DNA of 64,000 nucleotides from Lentzea sp. NBRC 102530 (GCF_030269365.1 NZ_BSTF01000023.1:46212-110211), one strand, 5' to 3'. Positions 1 through 8,971 are shown, counted from the stretch's first letter. Made by a program: numbers and translations. Notes: generated from the letters alone by a model not told the origin.

Positions 1-52
1 AGGGGGACCCCTGATTTCAATTATCCCAGCCGGCACCGACAATTTTCGGCGC

Positions 53-580
53 TCAGGCCGTGACCTCGTAGATCGCGGGCATGGGCATCGCGCGCCACGA
101 GTCGAAGTCGGCGTGCCGCCCCACCGCGATCAACGCACGCGACACGAACGTCCCGTGCGACCCCACGAGCACCGTCACGTCCGGGTACTCGACCCCGATG
201 CGCGCCAGAGCGTCCCCGGCGCGCCTGGTCAGCGCGTCCAGGCTCTCCCCCGCCCCGTACACCCACGACGGGTCGGCCCAGCTGCGCGCGTAAAGCACCT
301 CCCAGTCCGGCGTCGGCAGCAACCCCGGCTCCCACTCGCGCAGCTCGGGCCACGTGACGACCGGGAGTCCCAGCGCGTCGGCCGTGGGCCGCACGGTCTG
401 CACCGCTCGCATCTGCGGGCTGGACAGCACCACCGCCGGCTCGTAAGGCACGAGCCGCGACACCAACTCGTCCGCCGCCACCAGTCCGGCCGGTGCGAGG
501 GGCCGGGTGTCGTCGTCGTCCTCGCCGAAGCGCGGCGGGACGGATTGCGCGTGACGCACCAATACGATTCGTGTGGGCAC
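53..580 (-). CDS. histidine phosphatase family protein
   Basis: Member of the histidine phosphatase (phosphoglycerate mutase-like) superfamily, which removes phosphate from a small molecule or protein through a phospho-histidine intermediate; the substrate cannot be told. The N-terminal LVRHA stretch gives the nucleophile His10. Glu83 in the WPELREWE region is a possible proton donor and His142 in GSHGT the second catalytic His. At 175 aa it is a compact single-domain member. The GTG start is chosen because it places the RHA motif at residues 9-11 and has GGTGAG just upstream. It is divergent from the acetyltransferase gene with only 24 bp between the two starts. Confidence 0.85.
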   Translation of the reverse strand: MPTRIVLVRHAQSVPPRFGEDDDDTRPLAPAGLVAADELVSRLVPYEPAVVLSSPQMRAVQTVRPTADALGLPVVTWPELREWEPGLLPTPDWEVLYARSWADPSWVYGAGESLDALTRRAGDALARIGVEYPDVTVLVGSHGTFVSRALIAVGRHADFDSWRAMPMPAIYEVTA

Positions 581-604
581 AACTCACCATCTTGGGGGAA
601 CAGG

Positions 605-1153
605 ATGTTCGTGAAGTCGCTGGGTGACGACGGCGCCGAGCTGCGGCCGTTGGAACCGTGGCGGGCCGAGGAGTTCTTCGCGCACATGGAGCGTGGACGG
701 GACTACATCGGCGAGCACATCGGGTTCGCCAACGCCGCCAAGGACCTGGAGAGCGCGCGCACCCTGTTGCAGGGGTACGCGGACAAGGCCGCGGCCGACG
801 TCGGGCGGATCTTCGGGATCTGGGTCGACGACGAACTGGTCGGCGGTGTGCTGTTCCGGATAATGGACATCCCGCAGGGGCGCGTGGAGGTCGGGTGCTG
901 GCTGGAACCGTCGGCCACGGGGCGCGGCCTGGTCACGCGGGCGGCGAGCGTGTTGATCGACTGGGCGATTCGCGAGCGTGGCGTGCATCGGGTTGAGTGG
1001 ATGGTGTCGTCGCGCAACGAGTCCAGCATCGCGGTCGCGCGGCGGCTCGGGATGACCCGGGACGGAGTGCTGCGCTCGCACCACGAGTACCGCGGGGTCC
1101 GGCAGGACCTCGAGGTGTGGTCGGTGCTGGCGCCGGAGTGGGAGAGCCGATGA
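605..1153 (+). CDS. GNAT family N-acetyltransferase (RimJ/RimL-like)
   Basis: Predicted acetyl-CoA-dependent N-acetyltransferase of the GNAT fold, closest in style to RimJ/RimL enzymes that acetylate protein N-termini or small amines; the acceptor is unknown. The 182 aa product shows the family order: N-terminal LRPLEPWRAEEFF, central GIWVDDELVGGVLF strands, the acetyl-CoA loop around EPSATGRGLVTRAA and a C-terminal ARRLGMTRDGVLR. The ATG at 605 is chosen since a GGGGGA ribosome site lies just upstream; an open frame extends further 5' but runs antisense to the phosphatase gene. Its stop overlaps the next start by four bases (ATGA), so it is translationally coupled to the hydrolase. Confidence 0.85.
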   Translation: MFVKSLGDDGAELRPLEPWRAEEFFAHMERGRDYIGEHIGFANAAKDLESARTLLQGYADKAAADVGRIFGIWVDDELVGGVLFRIMDIPQGRVEVGCWLEPSATGRGLVTRAASVLIDWAIRERGVHRVEWMVSSRNESSIAVARRLGMTRDGVLRSHHEYRGVRQDLEVWSVLAPEWESR

Positions 1154-1842
1154 ACGACCTGGTGCTGCTGCACGCCTTTCCGCTCGACGCGCGGATGTGG
1201 GACGTGCCGGGTGCGCTGACGCCGTCGTTGCGCGGCCACGGCCAACCCGACCTCGGCACCGTGGCGGACCAGGTCCTGGGTGTGCTCGACGAACGCGGCC
1301 TCGAGAAGGTGCTGCTCGGTGGGTGCTCGATGGGCGGGTACGTGGCGATGGCGTTGCTGCGGCGGGCGCCGGAACGCGTGAAGGGCCTGGTCTTCGTCGA
1401 CACCAAGCACACCGCGGACGCACCCGAGGCCGTCGCGAACCGGCACGCCATGGCGGACCGCGTCGAACGCGACGGCGTCGGCGAGTGGCTCGTCGAGGCG
1501 ATGCTGCCGAACCTGCTCGGCCCGGACGCCTCGGACACGGCGCGGGCGTTGGTCCGCACCATGGTCCTGGAACAGCGCGCCGAGGACGTGGCGTGGTGGC
1601 AGCGCGCGATGGCGAAGCGGCCGGACTCGACGGACCTGCTGGAGTCGTTGGACGTCCCGTCGCTGGTGCTCGTCGGCGAGCACGACCGGATCACGCCTCC
1701 GGACGTGGCCGCGAAGCTCGCCGTGACGCTCCGCCGCTCGACCAGCGAACGCATCGAGAACGCCGGGCACCTGCCGCCCGTCGAGCAACCCGGCGAGTTC
1801 CGGGCCCGGCTCGAGCGGTGGCGCGGACAGGTGGGGATTTAG
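1150..1842 (+). CDS. alpha/beta hydrolase
   Basis: Alpha/beta-hydrolase fold enzyme of 230 aa, probably a cytoplasmic esterase or C-C hydrolase of unknown substrate. It opens with LVLLHAFPLDARMW, the oxyanion-hole region. The nucleophile elbow GCSMGG puts Ser60 as nucleophile; Asp179 (GEHDRITPP) and His207 (NAGHLPP) complete the triad. The cap region is short. The start overlaps the acetyltransferase stop, giving a two-gene operon. An upstream in-frame extension exists but overlaps the acetyltransferase heavily and has no ribosome site. The gene ends 4 bp before a convergent small gene, with no obvious hairpin between them. Confidence 0.85.
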   Translation: MNDLVLLHAFPLDARMWDVPGALTPSLRGHGQPDLGTVADQVLGVLDERGLEKVLLGGCSMGGYVAMALLRRAPERVKGLVFVDTKHTADAPEAVANRHAMADRVERDGVGEWLVEAMLPNLLGPDASDTARALVRTMVLEQRAEDVAWWQRAMAKRPDSTDLLESLDVPSLVLVGEHDRITPPDVAAKLAVTLRRSTSERIENAGHLPPVEQPGEFRARLERWRGQVGI

Positions 1843-1846
1843 GCCG

Positions 1847-2146
1847 CTACCAGCGGCGCGCGGTCGGGCCACGCCGGCCGCGCGAGTCCCAGCACGCCTG
1901 GTGCCAGTGCCTGCGTTCGTCGACCGAGCCGGACTCCTGCGCGGGCCACGCCACGACGTGCGCGACGCCGGGGCGGATCTCGTGGTCGCAACCCGGGCAC
2001 CGGTAGGTCTTCTGCGCCTGCGCGCCGGAGATGGCGCGGACCAGCCACTCGCCGTCCGGACCCGACTCGGCGCGCGCCCAGCCGACACCGCCCCCGAGGG
2101 GCCGGGGTTCTTCTGGCTTGGGACTGTTACGACGAGGCACGGCCAC
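1847..2146 (-). CDS. small putative zinc-binding hypothetical protein
   Basis: A 99 aa protein of unknown function. It carries a likely metal-binding pattern: CPGC at the middle (TYRCPGCDHEI) and a HWHQACW sequence about 30 residues later, which together look like a treble-clef or zinc-ribbon site. The N- and C-terminal arms are basic and Arg/Pro-rich. Similar small proteins are widespread in actinobacteria and sometimes carry the unsupported label ATP/GTP-binding protein; no nucleotide-binding motif is visible here. The start is GTG; another in-frame GTG lies two codons downstream. It is divergent from the fmdB-like gene, 27 bp between starts. Confidence 0.7.
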   Translation of the reverse strand: MAVPRRNSPKPEEPRPLGGGVGWARAESGPDGEWLVRAISGAQAQKTYRCPGCDHEIRPGVAHVVAWPAQESGSVDERRHWHQACWDSRGRRGPTARRW

Positions 2147-2173
2147 AACGGTAATCGCTCGTAGAATCAGCTC

Positions 2174-2386
2174 GTGCCGACCTACGAGTTCCGTTGCCGA
2201 ACCTGCGACGACACCTTCGACGTGCAGCGCCCGATGAGCGAGTCCTCATCGCCCGCGAACTGTCCCGAGGGCCACCCCGACACGGTGAAGTTGCTGTCCA
2301 TGGCCGGGATCGGGGGCACGCAACAGGCCGCGCCCGGTGGTGGCGGCGGCGGTGGCGGGTGCTGCGGTGGGGGCTGCTGCGGCTAG
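2174..2386 (+). CDS. FmdB family zinc ribbon protein
   Basis: Short (70 aa) FmdB/CxxC-type regulatory zinc ribbon protein. It begins PTYEFRCRTCDDTFDVQRPM, the family signature, with the first CxxC in RCRTC and a second half-site around NCPEGH. The C-terminus is an unusual Gly/Cys tail (GGGGGGGGCCGGGCCG), common in actinobacterial members. Role unknown: the family name comes from a putative regulator of formamidase genes. The start is GTG, giving the conserved PTYE N-terminus directly. Confidence 0.85.
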   Translation: MPTYEFRCRTCDDTFDVQRPMSESSSPANCPEGHPDTVKLLSMAGIGGTQQAAPGGGGGGGGCCGGGCCG

Positions 2387-2432
2387 ACGGCCGTGCGGCT
2401 GAGGGTGCGGCTGCCGGGGCGGCTGGGCCCGG

Positions 2433-3035
2433 TCAGGCGGTCTCGCGGTCGATCATCACTTCGGCGATCTTGCGGCCCTGGTCGCAGACGCTGCCGAACT
2501 TGCCCGTCGAGTCGATGACGATGATCCCGAGCCCGCCGCCGTTGTAGGGCAGGGCGACCACGCAGGACGGTTCGACGTCCTCCTCGCCCGTGCGGTCGAG
2601 GTACGAGACCTTGTGGTCCTTCACGTCCCACTCGCCGGTGGTGCGCTCGATGGTGATCTGCTTGCCCTCGCGGACGCGCAGCGAGACGCCGACCTCGACG
2701 TTGTCGACCTTCGTGGTCCACCGGCACGACTCCTCGAACGTCGAGTCGTAGTTGATCTGGGTGGGCGGCGTCTCGGCCTTGGCGCCGGGGTAGGGCAGGT
2801 CCGTCCACTTGAGCTTGGCGCAGGTGGGCGTGATCTCGCCGTCGATCGGCGCGTTCTCGGGGTCCTCCGGGTTGTCCGGGTCCTCGGACTCGCTCGAGTC
2901 GGTGCCGGGGTCCTTCTGCTCGAAGGGCGAGGCGACGTCGAGCACCGGTTGCGCGACGGGACTGCCCTCGACGGTCGTCCGGGCACACCCGGACGCGAGC
3001 ACGAGGACAGCCAACAGGAGCACCAGTCGACGCAT
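2433..3035 (-). CDS. putative lipoprotein (DUF3558-like)
   Basis: Predicted secreted lipoprotein of 200 aa. The N-terminus MRRLVLLLAVLVLASGC is a type II signal peptide with lipobox ASGC, so Cys17 would be lipidated and the protein anchored outside the membrane. A low-complexity acidic linker (DSSESEDPDNPEDPEN) follows, then a folded domain with two Cys pairs typical of DUF3558-type proteins of mycolata and Pseudonocardiales. Function unknown. The ATG at 3035 is chosen because it starts the signal peptide; the frame remains open upstream only as antisense of the neighbouring dehydrogenase gene. Two further lipoproteins of this kind occur at 10.5 kb and 42.2 kb. Confidence 0.75.
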   Translation of the reverse strand: MRRLVLLLAVLVLASGCARTTVEGSPVAQPVLDVASPFEQKDPGTDSSESEDPDNPEDPENAPIDGEITPTCAKLKWTDLPYPGAKAETPPTQINYDSTFEESCRWTTKVDNVEVGVSLRVREGKQITIERTTGEWDVKDHKVSYLDRTGEEDVEPSCVVALPYNGGGLGIIVIDSTGKFGSVCDQGRKIAEVMIDRETA

Positions 3036-3079
3036 GGCACCCACGATGCCAGACACGACATGGTGCCCCTGTGAGCGGC

Positions 3080-4855
3080 TCACGAGTAGTCGCGGAACCC
3101 CTTGCCCGTCTTGCGGCCGAGCCGACCGGCCGTGACCAGGTGTTCCAGCAGCGGCGCCGGCGCGAACCCGGGCTCGCGGAACTCGTTGTAGAGCGTCCGC
3201 TGGATCGCCAGCGACACGTCCAGCCCCACGACGTCGAGCAGCGCGAACGGTCCCATCGGCAACCCGCAGCCGACCTTCATGGCGTTGTCGATGTCGTCGG
3301 CCTCGGCGTAGTGGGCCTCCAGCATCTTCACCGCGTCGTTGAGGTAGGGGAACAGCAGCGCGTTCACGATGAACCCGGCCACGTCCCCGCAGTGCACGGG
3401 GTGCTTGCCGAGGTCGAGGCAGATCTTGCGGGCCGTCGCCACCACGTCGGCGCTGGTGGAGATCGTCTCCACGACCTCGACCAGCTTCATGACCTGCGCG
3501 GGGTTGAAGAAGTGCAGGCCGACGACGTCCGCAGGCCTGCTCGTGGCCGCCGCGACCTCGATGACCGGCAACGACGACGTGGTCGTCGCGAGCACCGCAC
3601 CCGGCTTGCACACCTCGTCGAGCGCCGCGAAGACCTCCTTCTTGATCCCGATCTCCTCGGCCACCGCCTCGACGACCAGGTCGCAGTCCGCGAGTTCCAC
3701 GAACTCCACCGCGGGCGAGATACGCGCGAGCGTCGCGTCGCGGTCGGCTTCCGCGAGTTTGCCCTTGCTGACCGCGCGGTCCAGCGACTTGCGCACCGCG
3801 CCGATCGCCTTCTCCGCCTTGTCGAGACCCCGCGCCCTGAGGACCACGTCGTACCCGCGCTTGGCGAACACCTCGGCGATGCCGGTCGCCATCGTGCCGG
3901 TGCCGATGACACCGACCCGTTGGACGTCCCGGGTTTGCGTCGATGCGTCCTTTTTGGACGGAGTCTGCGCGTCTTCGACGACGGTCGGCGAGTCCGGCCC
4001 GTCGTAGGTGTAGAAACCGCGGCCCGTCTTCCTGCCCAGGAGACCGGCCGTGATCATCTGCTTGAGCAGCGGCGCCGGCGAGTGCAACCTGTTGCGCGAC
4101 TGGTGGTACATCGTGTCGAGGATCTCGTACGCAGTGTCGAGACCGATGAGGTCCAGCAGCGCCAACGGTCCCATCGGATAACCGCAGCCGTACCGCATGG
4201 CCGCGTCGAGGTCCTCACGAGTGGCGTACCTGGACTCCAGCATCTTCACGGCGTGGTTGAGGTACGGGAACAGCAGCGCGTTCGCGATGAACCCGGCCCT
4301 GTCGCCGATCACGACCGGCGACTTGCCGAGGCTCTCGGTGAACGCGACCACGTCCGTGATCACGTCGGGCTCGGTGACGACCGTGCGCACGACCTCGACC
4401 AGCTTCAGCACCTGCGTGGGGTTGAAGAAGTGCAGGCCCACGACCTTGCCTGGCCGCTTCGTCACCACGCCGATCTCGGTGATGCTGAGGGACGAGGTGT
4501 TGGACGCGATGATCGCTTCCGGGTCGAGGATCTCGTCCAGTTCCTTGAAGATCCTGGTCTTGAGCTCGACGCTCTCCGGGACCGCCTCGATGACGAGGTC
4601 GCAGTCCTTGAGGGTGCTCAGGTCGAGGCTCGTGGTGACGCGGGCGTGGAGTGCGGTTTTGTCCTGCGGGGTGAGCTTTTCGCGCTTCACGGCTCGGGCG
4701 GTGGAGTGCTCGAGGTGGTCGAGGCCGCGGTCGATGCCGACGGTGTCCGCTTCCACGACCTTGACCGTCAGGCCGGTGCGCGCCAGTACCTCCACGATGC
4801 CCGCGCCCATGGTTCCGAAGCCGACGACTCCGACGGTGGTGATCTCGCGCGCCAC
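3080..4855 (-). CDS. tandem-domain 3-hydroxyacyl-CoA dehydrogenase
   Basis: NAD-dependent 3-hydroxyacyl-CoA (3-hydroxybutyryl-CoA) dehydrogenase consisting of two complete copies of the enzyme in one 591 aa chain. Copy 1 starts with VGVVGFGTMGAGIVEVL (Rossmann fold); copy 2 starts near residue 300 with GVIGTGTMATGIAEVF. Each is followed by a PADVVGLHFFNPAQVMKLVE-like segment containing the catalytic His and by the C-terminal dimerisation domain (GCGYPMGPLALLD and GCGLPMGPFALLD). It would act in beta-oxidation or short-chain acyl-CoA metabolism. The GTG at 4855 is favoured by GGGAGG six bases upstream; an ATG lies 24 bases further 5'. A palindrome at 4896-4909 sits just upstream. Confidence 0.9.
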   Translation of the reverse strand: MAREITTVGVVGFGTMGAGIVEVLARTGLTVKVVEADTVGIDRGLDHLEHSTARAVKREKLTPQDKTALHARVTTSLDLSTLKDCDLVIEAVPESVELKTRIFKELDEILDPEAIIASNTSSLSITEIGVVTKRPGKVVGLHFFNPTQVLKLVEVVRTVVTEPDVITDVVAFTESLGKSPVVIGDRAGFIANALLFPYLNHAVKMLESRYATREDLDAAMRYGCGYPMGPLALLDLIGLDTAYEILDTMYHQSRNRLHSPAPLLKQMITAGLLGRKTGRGFYTYDGPDSPTVVEDAQTPSKKDASTQTRDVQRVGVIGTGTMATGIAEVFAKRGYDVVLRARGLDKAEKAIGAVRKSLDRAVSKGKLAEADRDATLARISPAVEFVELADCDLVVEAVAEEIGIKKEVFAALDEVCKPGAVLATTTSSLPVIEVAAATSRPADVVGLHFFNPAQVMKLVEVVETISTSADVVATARKICLDLGKHPVHCGDVAGFIVNALLFPYLNDAVKMLEAHYAEADDIDNAMKVGCGLPMGPFALLDVVGLDVSLAIQRTLYNEFREPGFAPAPLLEHLVTAGRLGRKTGKGFRDYS

Positions 4856-4895
4856 TGCGACCTCCCTGCGGTCTTGCATGGGCTTTCTGGTGGGC

Positions 4896-4909
4896 TACCA
4901 AGGAGTAAC
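4896..4909. promoter_or_regulatory. candidate operator, TACY-N4-AGTAAC type
   Basis: The sequence TACCAAGGAGTAAC lies 41 bases upstream of the hydroxyacyl-CoA dehydrogenase start. It matches sites before the aldehyde dehydrogenase (10469) and meaA (21866) in pattern, orientation and distance. An operator for a TetR-type regulator of acyl-CoA metabolism is an inference. This copy is the least symmetric of the three. Confidence 0.45.
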
Positions 4910-5093
4910 TTGCGGGCGACTATGCCACTCATGGTGGGTCGTGGGGTCGTGAGCTTCGCCATCGGGATCGAAACAGTTATCGGTCTAGGAAACGGCCAGA
5001 TCCGGGGTTTCGCCTGTTGAACCCGTGTGGGGGAACGCTTGTGTTGGGCTGATCGGGGTGGCTCTGGTCCGTCACCTCTGGGAGTGGGCGGGT

Positions 5094-5460
5094 TTGGTGC
5101 AGAGACTTTGACGAGCTTTGGTTTCGTCATCGCCGCTTCGCGACGATAGGGATCGGGGCTTGACTTCGGGGCCCTTGCGAGGCGCTGGTCGGACCGGAAA
5201 AGCCGGGCTGAAAAGCGCCCGGCCGATCCGCGAGGGGTAGCACCTCGTACCCGAAGTCAAGCCCCAATCCCTTCGGGTGCATGGCTGGGTTGAGTGCGTA
5301 CGTCACCACACCGGCTCGACGGTCCAGCCAAGACTGACGCCTCGCCTGCGGCATTGCCGTTGGGTCTTGGCGGGCTCGGCTGCGCCATCGCGATGCTTTA
5401 CGACTCGGTCGGCCTCGCCTGCGGCATCGTTGCGCTCGAGCCACTGGGCGCCTCGCCCTG
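5094..5460 (-). repeat. dispersed palindromic repeat, family 1 copy A
   Basis: The gap between the dehydrogenase and dhaM (4910-5468) contains no convincing gene. It holds an inverted-orientation copy of a repeat seen also at 31960-32320 and 63597-63910. The core, 5149-5271, is exactly 123 bp and ends in inverted repeats of the type GGGATYGGGGCTTGACTTCG. Inside is a second stem-loop (GCCGGGC / GCCCGGC around a TGAAAAGC loop). Homology continues beyond the core on both sides: about 55 bp outward with the AGCTTTGGTTTCGTCATCGC stretch, and about 190 bp on the other side rich in GCCTGCGGCAT words. No protein is encoded in it. It resembles a MITE or a large extragenic palindrome. Confidence 0.85.
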
Positions 5461-5468
5461 TGCGGCGT

Positions 5469-6161
5469 TCAGTCGTCGAAGCCCCTTTCGGCCAGCTCCT
5501 CGATTCGGCGCACCGCCTCCGCCGCGTCCTTGCCCGTGGCCACCACCGTGATGGACTTGCCGCCTGGTGCGCTCAGGCCCATGAGTGCCAGGACGCTGGC
5601 TGCGTTGGCCTCTTCTGTGCCGTAGCGGATGGTCACGTCGGCATCCAGCTCTGCCACGGTGCGGGCCAGCAGGGCTGCTGGGCGGGCGTGCAGGCCCACC
5701 TCGTTGGTGAGCAGGACTTCTGCCGTCGTGGCGTCTGGGACCAGGTGTAATGCTGGGCGTTGGGGTGTGGGGGCCGGGGTTTCTCCTGAGGCCCCCTCTG
5801 CTGTGGTGGCCACGTCGGCAAGGGTGGCGCCGCCTTGGGCCGCTACGGCTGCGGCTACCGCTCCTTCGACGAGAGGGGCGTCCACCACTGCGTAGCGGGT
5901 CGGGTCGTCTGCTGACTCGACGGCCATCTCCGCTGTCATCTTGGCGCTGCCCAGGTCGTAGAGGACCACTACGCCCGCGCCTGCGTCGGCGTCTGTCAAG
6001 GCCTCGACCACTGCGTTGTAGTCGGTGCCGAGGCCTCCCTCTTCTGTGCCGCCCACTGGGATCACTGTGGTGTCCGGGGCCATTTGGGTTGCCAGTTCGG
6101 CCACGCCGTTGGCCAGCATGTCGCTGTGGGAGACGACGACCAAGCCCACACGGGCGGTCAT
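5469..6161 (-). CDS. dhaM: PTS-dependent dihydroxyacetone kinase phosphotransferase subunit DhaM fused to HPr
   Basis: Phosphoryl donor of the PTS-dependent dihydroxyacetone kinase: it passes phosphate from the PTS to ADP bound on DhaL. The first ~130 residues are the EIIA-mannose-like domain with the active His in VVVSHSDMLANG. After an Ala/Pro linker, residues ~145-230 are an HPr domain (EVGLHARPAALLARTV, active His in GLHARPA; then LMGLSAPGGKSI). At 230 aa it has DhaM plus HPr but not the enzyme I fragment found in E. coli DhaM, so it depends on a PTS enzyme I encoded elsewhere. The ATG at 6161 overlaps the dhaL stop by four bases. It is the last gene of dhaKLM. Confidence 0.92.
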   Translation of the reverse strand: MTARVGLVVVSHSDMLANGVAELATQMAPDTTVIPVGGTEEGGLGTDYNAVVEALTDADAGAGVVVLYDLGSAKMTAEMAVESADDPTRYAVVDAPLVEGAVAAAVAAQGGATLADVATTAEGASGETPAPTPQRPALHLVPDATTAEVLLTNEVGLHARPAALLARTVAELDADVTIRYGTEEANAASVLALMGLSAPGGKSITVVATGKDAAEAVRRIEELAERGFDD

Positions 6162-6784
6162 GACTTGGCTGCCGTGTCTGCGAAGGAGCGGAGCAGGAGG
6201 GCCGTCGACCTCGAGCCCGGGTCCATGTGGCCCGCGCTCCGCTCGCCCAGGTAGGAGGCCCGGCCCTTGCGGGCGACCATCGGGACCGTGGAGTTGGCTC
6301 CTTCTGCTGCCGCGTCCGCTGCTGCGGCGAGGGCCGCCGCCACCGTGCCTTCGGCGCAGGAGGCCGCTGCCACGGCTGGGGTCAGGGCGTCGACCATCGT
6401 TTTGTCGCCCACCGCGGCTTTGCCTCTGGCTATCACGCCGTCGAGGGCTGCCTGCAGGGCTCGGGCCACTGTGTCGCAGTCCAGTTCGGACGCATCGCCC
6501 ACGGCTGAGGCCGCTCGCAGGAACGCCGTGCCGTAGAGCGGGCCCGCTGCTCCGCCCACGGTGGAGATCAGGGTGGTGGCCACCAGTTTGAGGACCTTGC
6601 CCGGGGTGTCCGGGGGTTCTGCGTCCAGGCGGGCCACCACGGCGGTGAAGCCGCGCTTCATGTTCTCGCCGTGGTCGGCGTCGCCGATGGCTTGGTCCAG
6701 GCGCACCAGTTCGTCGCGGTGGTCCTGGATCACGACCGCTGCCGCTCGTACGGCCGTGATCACGTCTTGTGCCGTGCAACCCAC
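6158..6784 (-). CDS. dhaL: dihydroxyacetone kinase subunit DhaL
   Basis: ADP-binding subunit of PTS-dependent dihydroxyacetone kinase; a permanently bound ADP acts as the coenzyme that receives phosphate from DhaM and gives it to dihydroxyacetone held on DhaK. The metal-binding Asp cluster is visible as DQAIGDADHGENM, followed by the nucleotide-binding segments ISTVGGAAGPLYGTAF and VGDKTMVDAL and the C-terminal SYLGERSAGHMDPGS. Length 208 aa is normal. It lies 1 bp downstream of dhaK and overlaps dhaM by four bases, so all three are translationally coupled in catalytic order. Confidence 0.93.
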   Translation of the reverse strand: MGCTAQDVITAVRAAAVVIQDHRDELVRLDQAIGDADHGENMKRGFTAVVARLDAEPPDTPGKVLKLVATTLISTVGGAAGPLYGTAFLRAASAVGDASELDCDTVARALQAALDGVIARGKAAVGDKTMVDALTPAVAAASCAEGTVAAALAAAADAAAEGANSTVPMVARKGRASYLGERSAGHMDPGSRSTALLLRSFADTAAKS

Positions 6785-6785
6785 T

Positions 6786-7778
<993 letters not shown>

Positions 7779-7860
7779 CGAACAGCCCCTTCCGATCGCC
7801 GGTGACCGTGTTCCTTCTTACTCCGGGGGTCTGACACTCGGAACCGGCAAAGGACCCGGC

Positions 7861-7879
7861 TACCGTTAGCCTGCCCTAA
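7861..7879. promoter_or_regulatory. candidate iron box (IdeR/DtxR-type operator)
   Basis: A 19-bp stretch 45 bases upstream of the siderophore-binding lipoprotein start contains TTAGCCTGCCCTAA. Compared with the actinobacterial iron-box consensus (TTAGGTTAGCCTAACCTAA) about 14 of 19 positions agree, with the right half better than the left. This fits an iron-repressed promoter for the downstream iron-transport gene. The assignment rests on eye alignment only. Confidence 0.55.
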
Positions 7880-7923
7880 GAAATGCAGGTCAACATCACG
7901 TTCCGTAGTGGAGGAACAACGTC

Positions 7924-8916
7924 GTGTCCAAGACAGCCGCGCTGCTCGTCGCAGTCGCCCTGACCCTGACCGCGTGCTCCAGCACGCCGGACAAGCCCAC
8001 CGTCGCCCAAGGTGGCGAGGACTTCGGCAAGGCGAACGAGCTGAGCAACGGCTTCGGCACGACCTCCAAGCCCGGCGAGTTCCCCCGCACCGTCAAGCAC
8101 GCGATGGGCGAGACCAAGCTCGACAAGAAACCCGAACGGGTGGTCGTGCTCGACACCGGCGAGCTCGACAACGTCGTGGCGCTCGGCATCAAGCCCGTCG
8201 GCATCGCCTACACCGACGGCTCCCCCACCATGCCGTCCTACATCGGCGACAAGGGCGGCACGCCGGAGAACGTCGGCACCACCAACAACCTCAACCTCGA
8301 AGCGATCACCAAGCTGAACCCGGACCTGATCCTGGGCTCGCAGCTGCGCGCGGAGGCCCTCTACCCGAAGCTCGCCGCGATCGCCCCCACGGTGTTCTCC
8401 GTGCGCCCCGGCTACGTGTGGAAGGAGAACTTCCTCCTCAACGCGGCCGCGCTCGACCGCCAGGCCGACGCCGCGAAGATGCTCGAGGACTACACGAAGA
8501 AGGCCACCGAGACCGGTGACGCCGTCGAGAAGAAGCTCGGCGTGCGCCCCACGGTGACCGCGCTGCGCTTCATGCCCGGCCGCATCCGCCTGTACGCCAA
8601 GAAGTCGTTCATCGGCACGATCCTGATCGACGCCAAGATCGGCCAGCCGACCCCGTCCCAGGTGGACGACCTCGCCGCCGAGGTCAGCGCGGAGGAGATC
8701 GGCAAGGCCGACGGCGACTTCATCCTCTACTCCACCTACGGCGACCCGGCCAAGACCGCGCAGGCGTCCGTCCTCGGCGGTCCGTTGTGGACGAAGTTGA
8801 ACGCCGTCAGCACGGGCAAGGCCAAGCCGGTCGCCGACGAGACCTACTTCCTCGGTCTCGGCGTGCTCGCCGCGAACGTCGTGCTGGACGACATGAAGAA
8901 GCAGCTGGGCGTCTAA
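7924..8916 (+). CDS. iron-siderophore ABC transporter substrate-binding lipoprotein
   Basis: Solute-binding protein of the FecB/FhuD type (330 aa) that captures ferric siderophores outside the membrane. The signal peptide ends in the lipobox LTAC, so Cys18 would be lipidated. The periplasmic-binding fold is marked by KPERVVVLDTGELDNVVALGIKPVG and the central LNPDLILGS motif. The start is GTG with GGAGG upstream. The rest of an importer (permease, ATPase) is not adjacent, so it is an orphan binding protein. A candidate iron box lies just upstream. The gene shares a strong convergent hairpin terminator with the aldehyde dehydrogenase. Confidence 0.88.
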   Translation: MSKTAALLVAVALTLTACSSTPDKPTVAQGGEDFGKANELSNGFGTTSKPGEFPRTVKHAMGETKLDKKPERVVVLDTGELDNVVALGIKPVGIAYTDGSPTMPSYIGDKGGTPENVGTTNNLNLEAITKLNPDLILGSQLRAEALYPKLAAIAPTVFSVRPGYVWKENFLLNAAALDRQADAAKMLEDYTKKATETGDAVEKKLGVRPTVTALRFMPGRIRLYAKKSFIGTILIDAKIGQPTPSQVDDLAAEVSAEEIGKADGDFILYSTYGDPAKTAQASVLGGPLWTKLNAVSTGKAKPVADETYFLGLGVLAANVVLDDMKKQLGV

Positions 8917-8928
8917 GAGCTCCGGAAC

Positions 8929-8971
8929 GCGGATGCTCTTCGGAGCGGCTCAGCGACCGAAGAGCATCCGC
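8929..8971. terminator. bidirectional hairpin terminator, perfect 15-bp stem
   Basis: GCGGATGCTCTTCGG (8929-8943) and its exact complement (8957-8971) are separated by 13 bases. The hairpin lies between two convergent genes. Its right arm is inside the last codons of the aldehyde dehydrogenase, encoding RMLFGR, so the hairpin and the protein tail are selected together. There is no long T-run. Confidence 0.75.

Noticed and set aside
3071..5020. Long plus-strand open frame of about 650 codons opposite the hydroxyacyl-CoA dehydrogenase
   Set aside because: It is a shadow frame of a high-GC gene: composition is Arg/His/Asp/Val without domains, while the minus strand encodes a clear two-domain enzyme.
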